From contig DIMW01000015.1 of NCBI GenBank assembly GCA_002425765.1, positions 1-64,000 on the forward strand: DNA of 64,000 nucleotides, written 5' to 3'. This document shows, piece after piece, positions 51,396 through 61,482 of the stretch (its first letter is position 1; the number at the start of each line of letters is the position of its first letter). The notes below the pieces were generated by a model. The model searched no databases. It saw nothing but the letters and a program-made list of their open reading frames with translations, and was not told where the DNA came from. Origin of the DNA: Spirochaetaceae bacterium UBA5556 (lineage in GTDB: Bacteria; Spirochaetota; Spirochaetia; Treponematales; Rectinemataceae). Both the position numbers and the translations under genes were made by a program.

Positions 51396-52754
51396 TTACC
51401 TCTCTTCCATTCTTTTCCAGAGTCTTGCAGCCTGTTCTCGCGCCCCGGCCTGAATAGCCCCGTCGTCATAGAGCGGGTGGCGATCCAGGATTCGCAGGGA
51501 GCCGGCGACCATCACGGTGCGGACCGAACGGCTGGACATGCCGAACGCGAAGTGGCCGGCTATATTGTCGCCGGTGAGCGGGGTGGGGGGATCGTAGTCC
51601 CAGAGCACGAGGTCGCCGGGCGCCCCCACCTCCACCTTCCCGAACCCCGGATACCCAGGCGCGAAGTCTCTGTCGAAATATCGTCCGATGAGGGAGTTGC
51701 CTCGGTGCAGCGCCTTGAGAAAGTCTCCCGGCCACCATGGACCCTGGCTCTCCCGGTGGCGGAAGGCCGCGAATTTGAACTCCTCGAGCATGTCGGCGCC
51801 CATCCCGTCCGTGCCGAGCACGACATTCGCGAAGCTGGGCAGCAGGCTGTTGTAGCCCACCGCGTTGTTCATGTTCGAGCGGGCGTTGTGGGCGAGGAAT
51901 GCCCCGCGCGCGTTCATGAGTTCGACCTCCGAGGGGCTCAGCCAGACGCCATGGCCTATGATGCTGCGGTCGTTCAACGCGCCGGCGGCCTCGATGCGTT
52001 CCACGGGATCCAAGCCGAAGCGGTGACGGGAATCGACCGCGTCGAACTTGTCCTCGGCGAGGTGAATGTGAATGCCGCGGCCTGTGGCGCGCACCGCATC
52101 GGCGAGCGCTCCGAGGGTCTCATCGCCGACGGTGAAACTCGCGTGGGCGCCGATCGCGGCCTCGGTCAGGGGCCTATTGCCCGAAGCGCGGGCCGCGTCG
52201 ATCTCCTTCGCGAAGCGTATGTTCTCCGCCACTCCGGCGCGGGCGCCCTCCATGCCGTTGCGGTCGGTGGTCTCGTAGCAGAGAATTCCGCGCACGCCCA
52301 CCGCCTCGTACGCGCCGCGGATGACCGAGAGGCCGCCGTCGATGCACTCGGGGCCCGCGTGATGGTCGACGAGGCTCGTCACGCCAGCCTTGAGCGCGTC
52401 CGAACAGCCGGCGAGCGCGCTTGCGCGCAGGATGGCGGGGTCGATAGCCCGGTCGAGCCGCCACCAGAGGTGGTCCAGCATCTGCGCGAAGTCTTTCGAC
52501 GGCGCGATGTCGACCAGCATGCCCCGCGCGAGCGCAGAGTAGAGGTGCGTGTGCCCGCAGACGAGTCCCGCCGAGAGATAGCCGCTCTCACCGGCGACCT
52601 TCGCGCCGGGGTACTCTTTTTGCAGGTTCTGGCCGATCGCGGCGACAGTGCCACCTCTATCCCCTTCGTCAGGCTCAAAGACGGCGACATCCGTCGGCTC
52701 CGAAACCGAAGGGGGGTCAAGCTCCATTATTTGTATGTTACGGAAAAGGATCAT
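51396..52754 (-). CDS. ssnA: SsnA-type putative aminohydrolase
   Basis: A 452-residue amidohydrolase with metal residues in GLVCGHTHLYSALARGM, GIHIHLAEDKFD, IIGHGVWLS and VLGTDGMGADM. This is the SsnA group, thought to deaminate a purine-derived substrate such as guanine or an analogue. ATG 52754 is preceded by GGAGGTG and overlaps the ygfK stop as ATGA. The open frame extends further 5' only inside ygfK. Close coupling to ygfK and ygeY supports function in the same pathway. Confidence 0.92.
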   Translation of the reverse strand: MILFRNIQIMELDPPSVSEPTDVAVFEPDEGDRGGTVAAIGQNLQKEYPGAKVAGESGYLSAGLVCGHTHLYSALARGMLVDIAPSKDFAQMLDHLWWRLDRAIDPAILRASALAGCSDALKAGVTSLVDHHAGPECIDGGLSVIRGAYEAVGVRGILCYETTDRNGMEGARAGVAENIRFAKEIDAARASGNRPLTEAAIGAHASFTVGDETLGALADAVRATGRGIHIHLAEDKFDAVDSRHRFGLDPVERIEAAGALNDRSIIGHGVWLSPSEVELMNARGAFLAHNARSNMNNAVGYNSLLPSFANVVLGTDGMGADMLEEFKFAAFRHRESQGPWWPGDFLKALHRGNSLIGRYFDRDFAPGYPGFGKVEVGAPGDLVLWDYDPPTPLTGDNIAGHFAFGMSSRSVRTVMVAGSLRILDRHPLYDDGAIQAGAREQAARLWKRMEER

Positions 52755-55700
52755 TCGCGCACCTCCACGAGATACCGGTGCTCCGCCCACACTGTCCGGG
52801 CCAGCGCGAGCATCTGCCTGTGGCCGGGCAGGGAAATTGTTCCGTCCCACGCGAAGTAGGGGAGATCGAGTATCTCGCCGGACTTCTCTGTGCGTAGAAG
52901 CAATCCGGGCCTCTCCCTGTTGCCCGTGAACGCGAACCCCGCGTTTTTTGACGCAGCGAGATCCTTCCGGCTGTCGAAGAGCGTGGGTTTGCCCGTGTAG
53001 GGTTCGCCCTTCCAGGGGCAGAAGAGCCCGCAGTTGCCGCATTCATTGCAGAGGCGGTCGACATGCAGTATCTGCTCGGGCTGGTCGAAGGCGCGATCGG
53101 TCTCGATCACCATGTTGGCGCGGTTCGGGCAGACTTCCACACAGCGAAGGCACGCCGTATCACAGGAAAGACAGCGCTCGGATTCACGTTTGGCAAATTC
53201 GGGGTCTTCGGGGGACAGAGGCGGGAGCATTTTTCCCCTTGACGCGCGCGCCGCGGACGATGGCGCCGGAGCGCGGTAATCGACCTCGGCCGGTCCGATT
53301 TCCCCTTTTCTCAGAATGGCGAGCGCCGCGGCCCGTCCATCCGCCTCAGAAGCGATGATCGACGATGGCCCACGCCGCGCGTCGCCGCAGACATATATCC
53401 CGGGGACGGAACTTTCCATTGTCCGGCCATCGACTTCAGGCAGACCGTTTTTTTCCACTTCGATCCCGAAGCCCGCCAGAAATGTCGCGTCCGGCATCTC
53501 GCCGACGGCGGTGATCATGAGATCGCAGGGCAGTTCGCATGTGTCTTCCGTGGGGAGGGGGCTGCGACGCCCGGACGCGTCCTTTTCGCCGAGTTTCATG
53601 CGGCGCAGGCTGATCTTGCCGGGCTCGGCGGCCTCGGGAAGGGTGAGTTCGAGGAGGACCGGCGCGGCGGGATCGAAGGAGCTCTGCGAACCTGACACAG
53701 GGAATTCTGCCGCCGCGTCTTTGAGCTTGGTTCCGGACTGCGTGCCGGCATTCAGTACGCTCGCCTCGTGGATTGCATTGGTGAGCTCCTCGATGTCCGC
53801 GGGCATTTCGCGCTTCGTCCGCCGGTAGGACCAGCGTACGGACTTGATGCCGGGAATGCGCGTCGCCATTCTCACCGCGTCGCAGGCCGTATTGCCTCCC
53901 CCGACTACGAGAATGTGCTTTGCGCCTTCAAAATATCCGGCACCCTCTCTCATGCACGCGCTCAGGAATTCGAGAGCGTGAACTACACTGACGCCGCCTC
54001 CCTCGAACCCGAGCTCCCGCGCGCTGTGTGCGCCATGCGCGATCACGATGTTTTCGAAGCCTCCGGTACTGAGGTCGGCGGGCGACGCCACTTCGACGCC
54101 GAAATGGAATTCGACGCCCAGCTTTTCAAGACGGGCGATGTCCGCCGCTATATCTTCCCGCGCAATCCTGAATGAGGGAATGATGGTAGAAGGCACGCCG
54201 CCAGGGACGGAAGTTTTTTCGAAGACGGCGACCTCCTGGCCGTACTGTGCGAGGTGCCATGCGCACGCGAGCCCCGCCGGGCCCGCCCCGATCACCGCAG
54301 TTCTCCCCAAAGGCTCCCTCGGCCATGCCGCCCGAGCCTTCGCGCCAGACGCTGTTCCCGCCGCGCGTACTGTAGCAAGCTTCACGTCGCGGATGCGGAC
54401 CGCCCCCTCATAGTCGACGCGTGAGCAGTGCTCCTGGCAGACGTGGTCGCAGAGCACTCCCGTGATCGCGGGAAGCGGATTGTCGGACAGTATGATGGCG
54501 AGCCCCTTGCCCGCGTTGCCCGCTCCGGTGGCCGCAATATATGCCGGCACCTTCTGCTTCACGGGGCAGGCCTCGACGCAGGGCGCCGCGAAACAGTCGA
54601 AGAGAGGCAGGGGTTCCTCAATCGATGCCGTCCCTTCCTTCCAATCCTTGCGGTAATAGGGCTGCGTAAAGACGCTTGCCGCGAGCGCGTCCAGGGCCTT
54701 GGCGTCGGGCTTCTCGGACGCATATTGCAGAGCGCCGAGCACATCTCTCACCATATGGGCCATGCGCTGATAGCCCCCCGGCTTGAGAATGTCCGTCGCG
54801 ATCGTGAGGGGGCCCAGGCCTGCCTTTATAAGATCCGCCGCGTTGAACGCCGAAACGCCTCCGCAGTACGAGAATCGCGCGGGAAAATCCGGAAGCGCGT
54901 GAGCGAGCTTTGCCGCGAGATGGACCGTGATGGGAAAGAGGGCGCGACCGGACATGTAGCGCTCGCCTCCAGGTAGGCAGCATCCGTCGTTGACATTGGC
55001 GAGGGTGTTCGAGAGTTTGATGCCAAACCTCCGTCCCCGTGCCGCGGCCGTCTCGGCGAGTTTTTGGATCAGCTTGAGCGCCATATCGAACTGAAGGTCG
55101 TGTTCAAAACTTTCGCGCCGGAGAATGATGTCGGTCCAGCCGAGCCGGTCGAGAATTTCGCGTGCCGCCTCATAGCCGAGGAGGGTGGGGTTGAGTTTGA
55201 TATAGGTGTCAAACCCTTTTTCCTCGATGAGGTAGCGGCCGATGCGCTCAATTTCGTCGGGGGGGCAGCCATGCATGGTCGAGAGCGTCACCGAGTGGAC
55301 GGGGCGGACAGGCATGTGCTCGGCGATCGAGCGAGCCCGTTCGAGGGCGGCCTGGCCGAATGCCCGCGCAAACTTTGGCGATTCGATGAATTTCTGGAGC
55401 TCTTCTATCGCCTTCTCCCAGTAGTCGCTCGCCTCTGGCCGGCGCATTCCCTCGATGAACGCGTCCATTTTTTCGCTCTTGATGCCATCGAGGGTATAGC
55501 CGACCGACATGTTGAAAATAAAGTCGTTGGGTTTGTGCGACCACATCCGCGCCAGCATGGTTATGGCGATCCACGCGTTCAGATATTCCATCCGGGCCTG
55601 TTCGAGCGTGAGTTCGGTCGACCACTCGACGTTGTGGCCTTCGTCCAGGGCATCGATGCAGGGCTTGTCGATATCGAGGCGGTCGTTCTCCTGAACGGTC

Positions 55701-55960
55701 TTCAGCTCGAATACACGGGCGCCTGAGAGGAACGCGGCCACGAGGTTGGGGGCGATCTGCGTATGGGGCCCCGCCGCGGGCCCCAGCGGAATGCTCACAT
55801 TCGAAGACATGATGCCCAGGCCGGTGCTTTCGGACTCCTGCTCGAAGACGTCGAGCCATGTGGCTTGTGGTATTTCGAAGATTGTGCGTTTGGCGAGAGA
55901 CTCGCCTGTGATACGCTCAAGAAGAACTGATAGCGAGGTCGTCTTCATCACTTTACTCAT
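52751..55960 (-). CDS. ygfK: YgfK iron-sulphur flavoprotein
   Basis: A 1069-residue protein. The N-terminal third is a dihydroorotate/dihydropyrimidine-dehydrogenase-like barrel. The middle has the GltD-type Fe-S region with CVEACPVKQKVPAYI, CDHVCQEHCSR, FAD loop VIGAGPAGLACAWHLA and NAD(P) loop VVGGGNTACDAVRMA. The C-terminus has ferredoxin motifs CLRCVEVCPNRA and CNECGNCGLFCPW. The family was first named a putative selenate reductase subunit. In purine clusters it is proposed to reduce a purine or hydantoin-like ring. It overlaps hyuA and ssnA by four bases on both sides. Full-length for the family. Confidence 0.93.
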   Translation of the reverse strand: MSKVMKTTSLSVLLERITGESLAKRTIFEIPQATWLDVFEQESESTGLGIMSSNVSIPLGPAAGPHTQIAPNLVAAFLSGARVFELKTVQENDRLDIDKPCIDALDEGHNVEWSTELTLEQARMEYLNAWIAITMLARMWSHKPNDFIFNMSVGYTLDGIKSEKMDAFIEGMRRPEASDYWEKAIEELQKFIESPKFARAFGQAALERARSIAEHMPVRPVHSVTLSTMHGCPPDEIERIGRYLIEEKGFDTYIKLNPTLLGYEAAREILDRLGWTDIILRRESFEHDLQFDMALKLIQKLAETAAARGRRFGIKLSNTLANVNDGCCLPGGERYMSGRALFPITVHLAAKLAHALPDFPARFSYCGGVSAFNAADLIKAGLGPLTIATDILKPGGYQRMAHMVRDVLGALQYASEKPDAKALDALAASVFTQPYYRKDWKEGTASIEEPLPLFDCFAAPCVEACPVKQKVPAYIAATGAGNAGKGLAIILSDNPLPAITGVLCDHVCQEHCSRVDYEGAVRIRDVKLATVRAAGTASGAKARAAWPREPLGRTAVIGAGPAGLACAWHLAQYGQEVAVFEKTSVPGGVPSTIIPSFRIAREDIAADIARLEKLGVEFHFGVEVASPADLSTGGFENIVIAHGAHSARELGFEGGGVSVVHALEFLSACMREGAGYFEGAKHILVVGGGNTACDAVRMATRIPGIKSVRWSYRRTKREMPADIEELTNAIHEASVLNAGTQSGTKLKDAAAEFPVSGSQSSFDPAAPVLLELTLPEAAEPGKISLRRMKLGEKDASGRRSPLPTEDTCELPCDLMITAVGEMPDATFLAGFGIEVEKNGLPEVDGRTMESSVPGIYVCGDARRGPSSIIASEADGRAAALAILRKGEIGPAEVDYRAPAPSSAARASRGKMLPPLSPEDPEFAKRESERCLSCDTACLRCVEVCPNRANMVIETDRAFDQPEQILHVDRLCNECGNCGLFCPWKGEPYTGKPTLFDSRKDLAASKNAGFAFTGNRERPGLLLRTEKSGEILDLPYFAWDGTISLPGHRQMLALARTVWAEHRYLVEVRE

Positions 55961-57405
55961 CGATACCCCCAGGTAAGGAATTTTCCAAAGCCGGGCTGAG
56001 CGAGAATCATGCCAGCTTCATTTACTATTGTATCGCCTTTTTTGCCGAGCGCTGCCGCGAGGCGGATCGAGGCATACACAGGCATACCGCGCACAAAGGT
56101 GCCTTCTATGCGTCCAGAGAGCACCATGCCTGCGAAGGGAGTGATGGTGCTCTTGCTCATCATGTTTGATGAGACAATTCGGCCCGTATGGTTTTGGTCG
56201 ACGAGCACGAAGTCGGCGTCTTTGCCAGGCTGGAGGGAACCCTTTGCCTGCCATAGCCCATACCGCCGCGCCGCGCCTCCGCTCGTCGCCTCAAGGAAGC
56301 GGTCCAGGGTAAGGCGCTTTGCGAAGAGCCCTTCGGAGAGCAGGTAGGGGAACAGGGTCCCCGTCCCCGGGATACCGCCATACGCGGTGAGCGGGTCGTC
56401 GGTGTACTTCTCATACTCCGGCGCCCCCGCGTGGTCGGAGGTGACAAACCCGATCTGACCCTCGGCCAAAAGGTGCCAGAGCAGCGCTTTCTGTTCCGGG
56501 CTCTTGACGGGGGGAGCGGTCTTCAGCGAGGCGCCAAGGCGCGCGAAATCGGTCTCGTCGAAGGCCAGGTAGTGCGCGCAGGTCTCGCAGGTCGCGCCTT
56601 TCTCCGATACGATGGCCGCGGCCTTGGCCGTGCCGACATGGACGATATGGATGTTCTTCGCGTACTGTCCCGCCAGTTTCAGGGCTTTAAGCACGGCCGC
56701 GACTTCCGCGTCCATGGGGCGTGAGGCATAGTAGTCTATCCACTGGTGTTTTTGCGAGCCGCGAATGGAGGCGCGCTCCTTTATCGCCTCCGCGATGACG
56801 TCGGGGTCCTCCGCGTGGAGGAGAAGAGGTCGCCCCTCTCTCGCGCAGGCCTGGGCCGCGGCGGCGAACTGAGAGTCATCGACAGCAGGGAAGGTGTCCA
56901 TTCCCGAAATAAAGTAGGCTTTGAAACCGACGACCCTCGGCGCCAGCGACTCGATCACGCCGGAAATGTCTTCCGGTATCATGTGGCCGTTGATGCCGCC
57001 GTAAAAGGCGAAATCGACCAGGGCCTTCTCTTTGATAATGGAGAGTTTTTCCTCGAGCGCGCGAGGAGAGGTGACCGGGGGGATCGAAGTGCAGGGCATG
57101 TCGATCACCGTGGTGACACCTCCACGGGCCGCCTCGGCGGAGCCGTGCGTGAAGTCTTCGCGGTGGGTGAAGCCCGGCTCGTCGAAGTGGACATGGGGGT
57201 CGATCGCCCCGGGGAAGGCGAGGAGGCCCTTTGCGTTCAGGATTTCCTCATCGGCGCTCAGGGATGGATCGACACTGTGGCCGCCGGGGTCCACCCTGGT
57301 TCCCGCTTCCTTTATCGCGGCGATCTTGCCTCCCTTCATGAAAATGTCGACGAGACGGAAATCGCGCTCTCCCGGAAGCGCCGCGGCCGCGTTCGCGATG
57401 ATCAT
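55957..57405 (-). CDS. hyuA: HyuA-type dihydropyrimidinase/hydantoinase
   Basis: A 482-residue cyclic-amide hydrolase. Metal ligands: AIDPHVHFDEPGF, the carbamylated-lysine region RVVGFKAYFISG, LLLHAEDPD, IHIVHVGTAKA and VTSDHAGAPE. It would open the ring of a hydantoin- or dihydropyrimidine-like purine intermediate. AAGGAGG precedes ATG 57405; in-frame upstream codons overlap the previous gene. It is 14 bases downstream of the xanthine dehydrogenase large subunit and overlaps ygfK as ATGA. Confidence 0.92.
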   Translation of the reverse strand: MIIANAAAALPGERDFRLVDIFMKGGKIAAIKEAGTRVDPGGHSVDPSLSADEEILNAKGLLAFPGAIDPHVHFDEPGFTHREDFTHGSAEAARGGVTTVIDMPCTSIPPVTSPRALEEKLSIIKEKALVDFAFYGGINGHMIPEDISGVIESLAPRVVGFKAYFISGMDTFPAVDDSQFAAAAQACAREGRPLLLHAEDPDVIAEAIKERASIRGSQKHQWIDYYASRPMDAEVAAVLKALKLAGQYAKNIHIVHVGTAKAAAIVSEKGATCETCAHYLAFDETDFARLGASLKTAPPVKSPEQKALLWHLLAEGQIGFVTSDHAGAPEYEKYTDDPLTAYGGIPGTGTLFPYLLSEGLFAKRLTLDRFLEATSGGAARRYGLWQAKGSLQPGKDADFVLVDQNHTGRIVSSNMMSKSTITPFAGMVLSGRIEGTFVRGMPVYASIRLAAALGKKGDTIVNEAGMILAQPGFGKFLTWGYR

Positions 57406-57419
57406 GTCATGTGCCTCCT

Positions 57420-59807
57420 TCAAAGATTGTCATGTTGAGGCTCTGTCCCTGAGGCCTTGAATTTTGACGCGAGCAGGTCCGAGACCCGTTCGGGGATGAA
57501 GGGAATATTGTAGCTGCTTAAAGGGCGGCCGAGCGCGGCCCGGACGGCGTCGAGCACGGCGAAGTATCCCGCGATGCCGTATTGCAGGGGCGGCTCTCCG
57601 ACGGCCTTCGAGTTGTAGGGCGTGGAAGGGTTTTCAATCGGCGGCATGAACTCGATGTCTATCGAAGGCGGCATGAACGAGGCGTCGGGCACTTTATACG
57701 TGGAGAGGGTGTCGGACAGGGGCTTGCCGTCCGGTCCGAAGCGCAGGTCCTCGAGGAGCGCCCATCCCAGCCCCTGCGCGAATCCTCCCTCTACCTGGCC
57801 CCGGTCCGTCGAGAGGTCGATGCTCTCGCCGATATCGTGCACGATCGAGGCCGAGTCGAGGGAGTATGTCCCTCGGAGTATATCGACGGTCGCCTCGACG
57901 AGCGCCGCGCCGTACACATGGTAGGCGAAAGGCCGGCCGCGCTCGGCGGCCATATCGTACTCAAGGAAGGGTGTGGAGTAGAAACCGTGCGCCGAAAGGT
58001 CCTGACGGGAGGCATGCGCCGCCTCGATCAGCGCCTGCCAGGAGAGCTCCCTCTGTATACCATTCCTGAATATCAGCCCATCCCTGATATCGATCTCCTC
58101 CGGGACGGCATCCAGGAGCTCGGCGGCCTTTTTGACGAGGCGACCGCGAATTTCCTGGCAGGCGATCTTCGCCGCCATGCCGTTGAGATCGGAACCCGTG
58201 CTCGCGGCGGTCGGGACGGTATTTGCCACCGTGAGCGTCGTCGTGCGCTGGACCGTGACGCTGGCGACGGGCACACCGAGCGCTCTGGCGACGACCAGGG
58301 AAATTTTGCGCGCGACTTGCTGCCCCATCTCGATCGCGCCCGTAGATACCACCACAGAGCCGTCGGTATAGACGTGTACGAGGGCCCCGGCCTGGTTCAT
58401 CTGGAGCTTCGTGAAGCTGATGCCGAAGGATACGGGGATGAGCCCGACGCCTTTTTTCTCGAGCCGGTGACTGGCGTTGAACTGCGCGATCCGCGCCTTG
58501 AGGGAAGGGTAATCGACCTTGGCCAGGAGCCGCTCCACCGCGTCGGACGCGCGCACGCGTTCGAGCGTCATGCCGTAGTAGGTCTGGTCGCCCTCTCTGT
58601 AGAGGTTGTGCCTCTTGAGCTCGACGGAGTCGATGCCTATTTTCTGCGCGAGGGCGTCCATCGCCGATTCGATCACGAAGAAGGCCTGTGGCGCCCCGAA
58701 TCCACGGAAGGCGGTGAACGAAGGGAGGTTCGTGCGGCACATGTAGCCCGTAATCCGCACATTGGAAATGTTGTAGGCGCCCGTCGCGTGGAGCACGGTG
58801 CGGGCGAGAATCGCCGGCGAGAGGTCACAGCTGAACCCTGAGTTCTGGTAGTAGTCCGCTTCGAATGCCAGGAGTCTGCCGTCCCTGTCCGCACCGATGC
58901 GGAAATCGCTCGAATAAGGGTGGCGCTTTCCCGTCGCGCGCATGTCGTCTTTCCGGTTGAGGTATATCTCGACGGGCTTTCCCGTGACCCAGGCCGCGAC
59001 CGCGGCCATACACGCCCAGTTCGCCGCCTGATCCTCCTTGCCGCCGAAGGCGCCGCCGAGGCGCCTCGCCTCGACCTCAACCATGTTCATGGGCAGTCCC
59101 AGAACCTGGGCGACCGCCTTCTGCACCCCCGAAGGCGCCTGCGTGCCTGATATGACCTGCATGCGGCGGCCGTCGGTCACCTGGGCAAGAGCCCCCTGTG
59201 TCTCAAGGTAGACGTGCTCCTGCCCTCCGGAGTCGACTTTGCCCTCGACCACATACGCGCACCGGGAGAATGCTTCTTCTGTATTTCCGCAGGCTATCGT
59301 GCGCGGCGGAAAAATAAAGTCCCCCCGCGAGGCGGCCTCGCGGGGATCGGTGACCACGGACAGAGGTTCGCTCTCTACGCGCAGAAGATTGGCGGCCCTC
59401 CGCGCGAAGGAGCGCGTCGAGGCCAGCGCGATCGCGATCGGCTGGCCCCAGTATTCCCACTCATCCTCGGGCAGAAGCGGCTCGTCGGGCTTGTTGAAGC
59501 CGATCTGGTTCGTGCCGGGGACATCCTTGGCGAGGATGATGCGGACCGAGGGGTCGAGCGCGAGCGCCTCCTCGGTGTGAATCGCCAGAATCCGCGCGTG
59601 CGCGCTGTCCGAAAGGCGGACTACGGCCTGCAGGCATCCCGCGGGGCGGGGAAGATCGTCGATATACTGCGTCTGTCCGAGGACGTTCGGCAGAGATTCG
59701 GGCACAATGACCGAAGGATCTACCGATGCCGCCGCCCTCGCGGCCTGGATCGGAACGGCCCGTTCGGGGCCGACTTCATGCATGTTCGCGACACTTTCCG
59801 TTTTCAT
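57420..59807 (-). CDS. xanthine dehydrogenase-type molybdopterin subunit
   Basis: A 795-residue molybdenum-hydroxylase large subunit. Cofactor-binding segments are GQEHVYLETQGALA, RRLGGAFGGKE, FRGFGAPQAFF, EMGQQVARKI and the catalytic Glu in VGEPPLQYG. With the Fe-S/FAD subunit it oxidises hypoxanthine, xanthine or purine at a C-H bond using water. Related enzymes may carry a selenium ligand, but no selenium-insertion gene (YqeB/YqeC) is in the window. It overlaps the small-subunit gene by four bases. Confidence 0.92.
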   Translation of the reverse strand: MKTESVANMHEVGPERAVPIQAARAAASVDPSVIVPESLPNVLGQTQYIDDLPRPAGCLQAVVRLSDSAHARILAIHTEEALALDPSVRIILAKDVPGTNQIGFNKPDEPLLPEDEWEYWGQPIAIALASTRSFARRAANLLRVESEPLSVVTDPREAASRGDFIFPPRTIACGNTEEAFSRCAYVVEGKVDSGGQEHVYLETQGALAQVTDGRRMQVISGTQAPSGVQKAVAQVLGLPMNMVEVEARRLGGAFGGKEDQAANWACMAAVAAWVTGKPVEIYLNRKDDMRATGKRHPYSSDFRIGADRDGRLLAFEADYYQNSGFSCDLSPAILARTVLHATGAYNISNVRITGYMCRTNLPSFTAFRGFGAPQAFFVIESAMDALAQKIGIDSVELKRHNLYREGDQTYYGMTLERVRASDAVERLLAKVDYPSLKARIAQFNASHRLEKKGVGLIPVSFGISFTKLQMNQAGALVHVYTDGSVVVSTGAIEMGQQVARKISLVVARALGVPVASVTVQRTTTLTVANTVPTAASTGSDLNGMAAKIACQEIRGRLVKKAAELLDAVPEEIDIRDGLIFRNGIQRELSWQALIEAAHASRQDLSAHGFYSTPFLEYDMAAERGRPFAYHVYGAALVEATVDILRGTYSLDSASIVHDIGESIDLSTDRGQVEGGFAQGLGWALLEDLRFGPDGKPLSDTLSTYKVPDASFMPPSIDIEFMPPIENPSTPYNSKAVGEPPLQYGIAGYFAVLDAVRAALGRPLSSYNIPFIPERVSDLLASKFKASGTEPQHDNL

Positions 59808-61333
59808 GGGAACAACTCCTCGGCTATGCCGCTTCCCTCAAACAGGCGTACAAAATGGGCCAGCATGAGCCGATGGACCATGCGGCGCCTGTAGTCCGAA
59901 GAACCCCGCACATCGCTTATCGGGGAGACGGATGATTCTGCCGTGCGCGCGGCATCTTGGGCAAGCCCGGCGAGTGTTTTTCCATCCGGGCCGCAGGGGG
60001 CGCCCTCGAGCGTCTTCATCGCGGCGGCGCAGAGCAGGGGAACGGGAGCCACGCCGCCGAGGCTGACGCGCACATCCCGGAATCGGCCCCCGTCGACGCG
60101 GAAGGCGATGGCCGTGTTGACGGCGGCGATGTCGAGATTCCTGCGCTTGCTCGCCTTCTCAAAGGAAAACCTGCGCGATGTTGGATCGGCGAACGCCGGT
60201 ATCCGGACGGCTTTCAGGACTTCTCCGGCGGCCAAATCGAGTTTCTTGTATCCCAGAAAGAATCGTTCGAGGGGGCAGCGTCGCTGGGGCGCGTCAGGGT
60301 TCCTCGAATCCGCCTCGTTTACAATCACGAGCCGTGCTCCCAGGGCGAGCAGCATCGAAGTGACGTCCGCCACGGGAGAGGCGTTGACGATATTCCCGCC
60401 GACAGTGGCGAGATTCCGGATCAGCGTGCTCGCGAACATCGTCTCGAATCGGTCGATGCCCGGAACCTCGTGCCGGACGGCCGGAGAGGCGAAGAAATCG
60501 CGTACGGTCACGGCCGCACCGACTTCGAGCCAGGAGCCTTCCTGGTCGGATACATATTGAATCTGACCGAATTCGGACAGCATCCGCGTTAAAAAAGGAG
60601 AGAAACCCTCTTCAGGCTCCGGATTCCTCACATAGTAATCCGTCCCGCCGCCCACGACCGCCGCAGGAATGGCATTATCGGTATTGCCGCCCCGCGCCGC
60701 AGCTCTTTTCAAGATTTTGCGGGGGGCAGAGTCTTCTTCGGGCCGTTCTGCCGACTCCGCCGTAAACTCCAGGGCCGAGGGGGGCAGTACCTGTGCCTCG
60801 ATTAAAGCCCTCAGGCGCGCCGAAGGCTCCAGGGGGAGGTCCTCGAAGCGCCCGACGAGGCGGGCGGCGGCCCTTCGGATGGCGCCGTATCCAGTACAGC
60901 GGCAGAGATTGCCGTCGACCGCCCGCAGCGCCCCCGCAAGGTCTGGCACCTGCGGCTCGGCGAGCCAGGATGTCAGCGCGATGATGAACCCTGGCGTGCA
61001 GAAACCGCACTGGCTCGCGTTCTCGTCGAGAAAGGCGCGCATGACCGGCGTGAGCCCATTCTCCGCTCCCTCCACCAGACCCTCGAGGGTGAGGAGGTGC
61101 TTGCCCCTGAGTTCTCCGAGCGCGAGAAGGCAGGAGGGGACGGCCCTGTAGCGCACCGTGTCGCCCTCATGCTCTCCCACGAGCACCGCGCAGGCGCCGC
61201 AATCGCCTTCCCTGCAGCCTTCCTTCGTCGATGTCAGGCCAAGCTCTCCCCGGATGACGTCGAGTACGGGCATGCCCTCGGCCGAACGCAATTCTCGCCA
61301 TATATTGTTGACTCTCAGGTGCATCGAAGCCAT
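59804..61333 (-). CDS. xanthine dehydrogenase [2Fe-2S] + FAD fused subunit
   Basis: A 509-residue protein. Residues 1-170 form two [2Fe-2S] domains with CREGDCGACAVL, CGFCTPGFI and CRCTGYG. A linker follows, then a FAD domain (about 215-500) with VGGGTDYYVR and TVGGNIVNASPVADVTSMLLAL. XdhA-type fusions of the two domains are known. It passes electrons from the molybdenum site to NAD or ferredoxin. The start at 61333 is fixed by AGGAG; an extended -10 promoter lies about 20 bases before it. Confidence 0.93.
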   Translation of the reverse strand: MASMHLRVNNIWRELRSAEGMPVLDVIRGELGLTSTKEGCREGDCGACAVLVGEHEGDTVRYRAVPSCLLALGELRGKHLLTLEGLVEGAENGLTPVMRAFLDENASQCGFCTPGFIIALTSWLAEPQVPDLAGALRAVDGNLCRCTGYGAIRRAAARLVGRFEDLPLEPSARLRALIEAQVLPPSALEFTAESAERPEEDSAPRKILKRAAARGGNTDNAIPAAVVGGGTDYYVRNPEPEEGFSPFLTRMLSEFGQIQYVSDQEGSWLEVGAAVTVRDFFASPAVRHEVPGIDRFETMFASTLIRNLATVGGNIVNASPVADVTSMLLALGARLVIVNEADSRNPDAPQRRCPLERFFLGYKKLDLAAGEVLKAVRIPAFADPTSRRFSFEKASKRRNLDIAAVNTAIAFRVDGGRFRDVRVSLGGVAPVPLLCAAAMKTLEGAPCGPDGKTLAGLAQDAARTAESSVSPISDVRGSSDYRRRMVHRLMLAHFVRLFEGSGIAEELFP

Positions 61334-61353
61334 TTTTTTCTCCTGACCAAGAA

Positions 61354-61362
61354 AGTATAGCA
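61354..61362 (-). promoter_or_regulatory. extended -10 promoter of xanthine dehydrogenase operon
   Basis: The minus strand reads TGCTATACT at 61362-61354, an extended -10 element just upstream of the start codon at 61333. Transcription would begin near 61347, giving a very short leader that still contains the AGGAG site. Confidence 0.5.
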
Positions 61363-61402
61363 CGGAATTGAGGAGCGGTGCTTTATGGGTGCCCGCAATT
61401 CA

Positions 61403-61429
61403 CCTTCGGCCTCGCTCCGAGGCCGAAGG
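61403..61429. terminator. very strong hairpin between ade and xanthine dehydrogenase
   Basis: CCTTCGGCCTCG (61403-61414) pairs perfectly with CGAGGCCGAAGG (61418-61429), a 12-bp stem with a three-base loop, 54 bases past the ade stop. No T-run follows on the minus strand, so it may be a partial terminator, mRNA stabiliser or repeat element. It splits the purine cluster into two expression units. Confidence 0.55.
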
Positions 61430-61482
61430 CGGGGTTCTCCCCGGATTCGCGGCGTGGCGCCGTATCGGGCCAGCGCTAGCGA

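Noticed and set aside
50805..52859. Plus-strand 684-codon open frame opposite ygeY and ssnA
   Set aside because: Antisense shadow of two recognised genes, with no start signals or domains.
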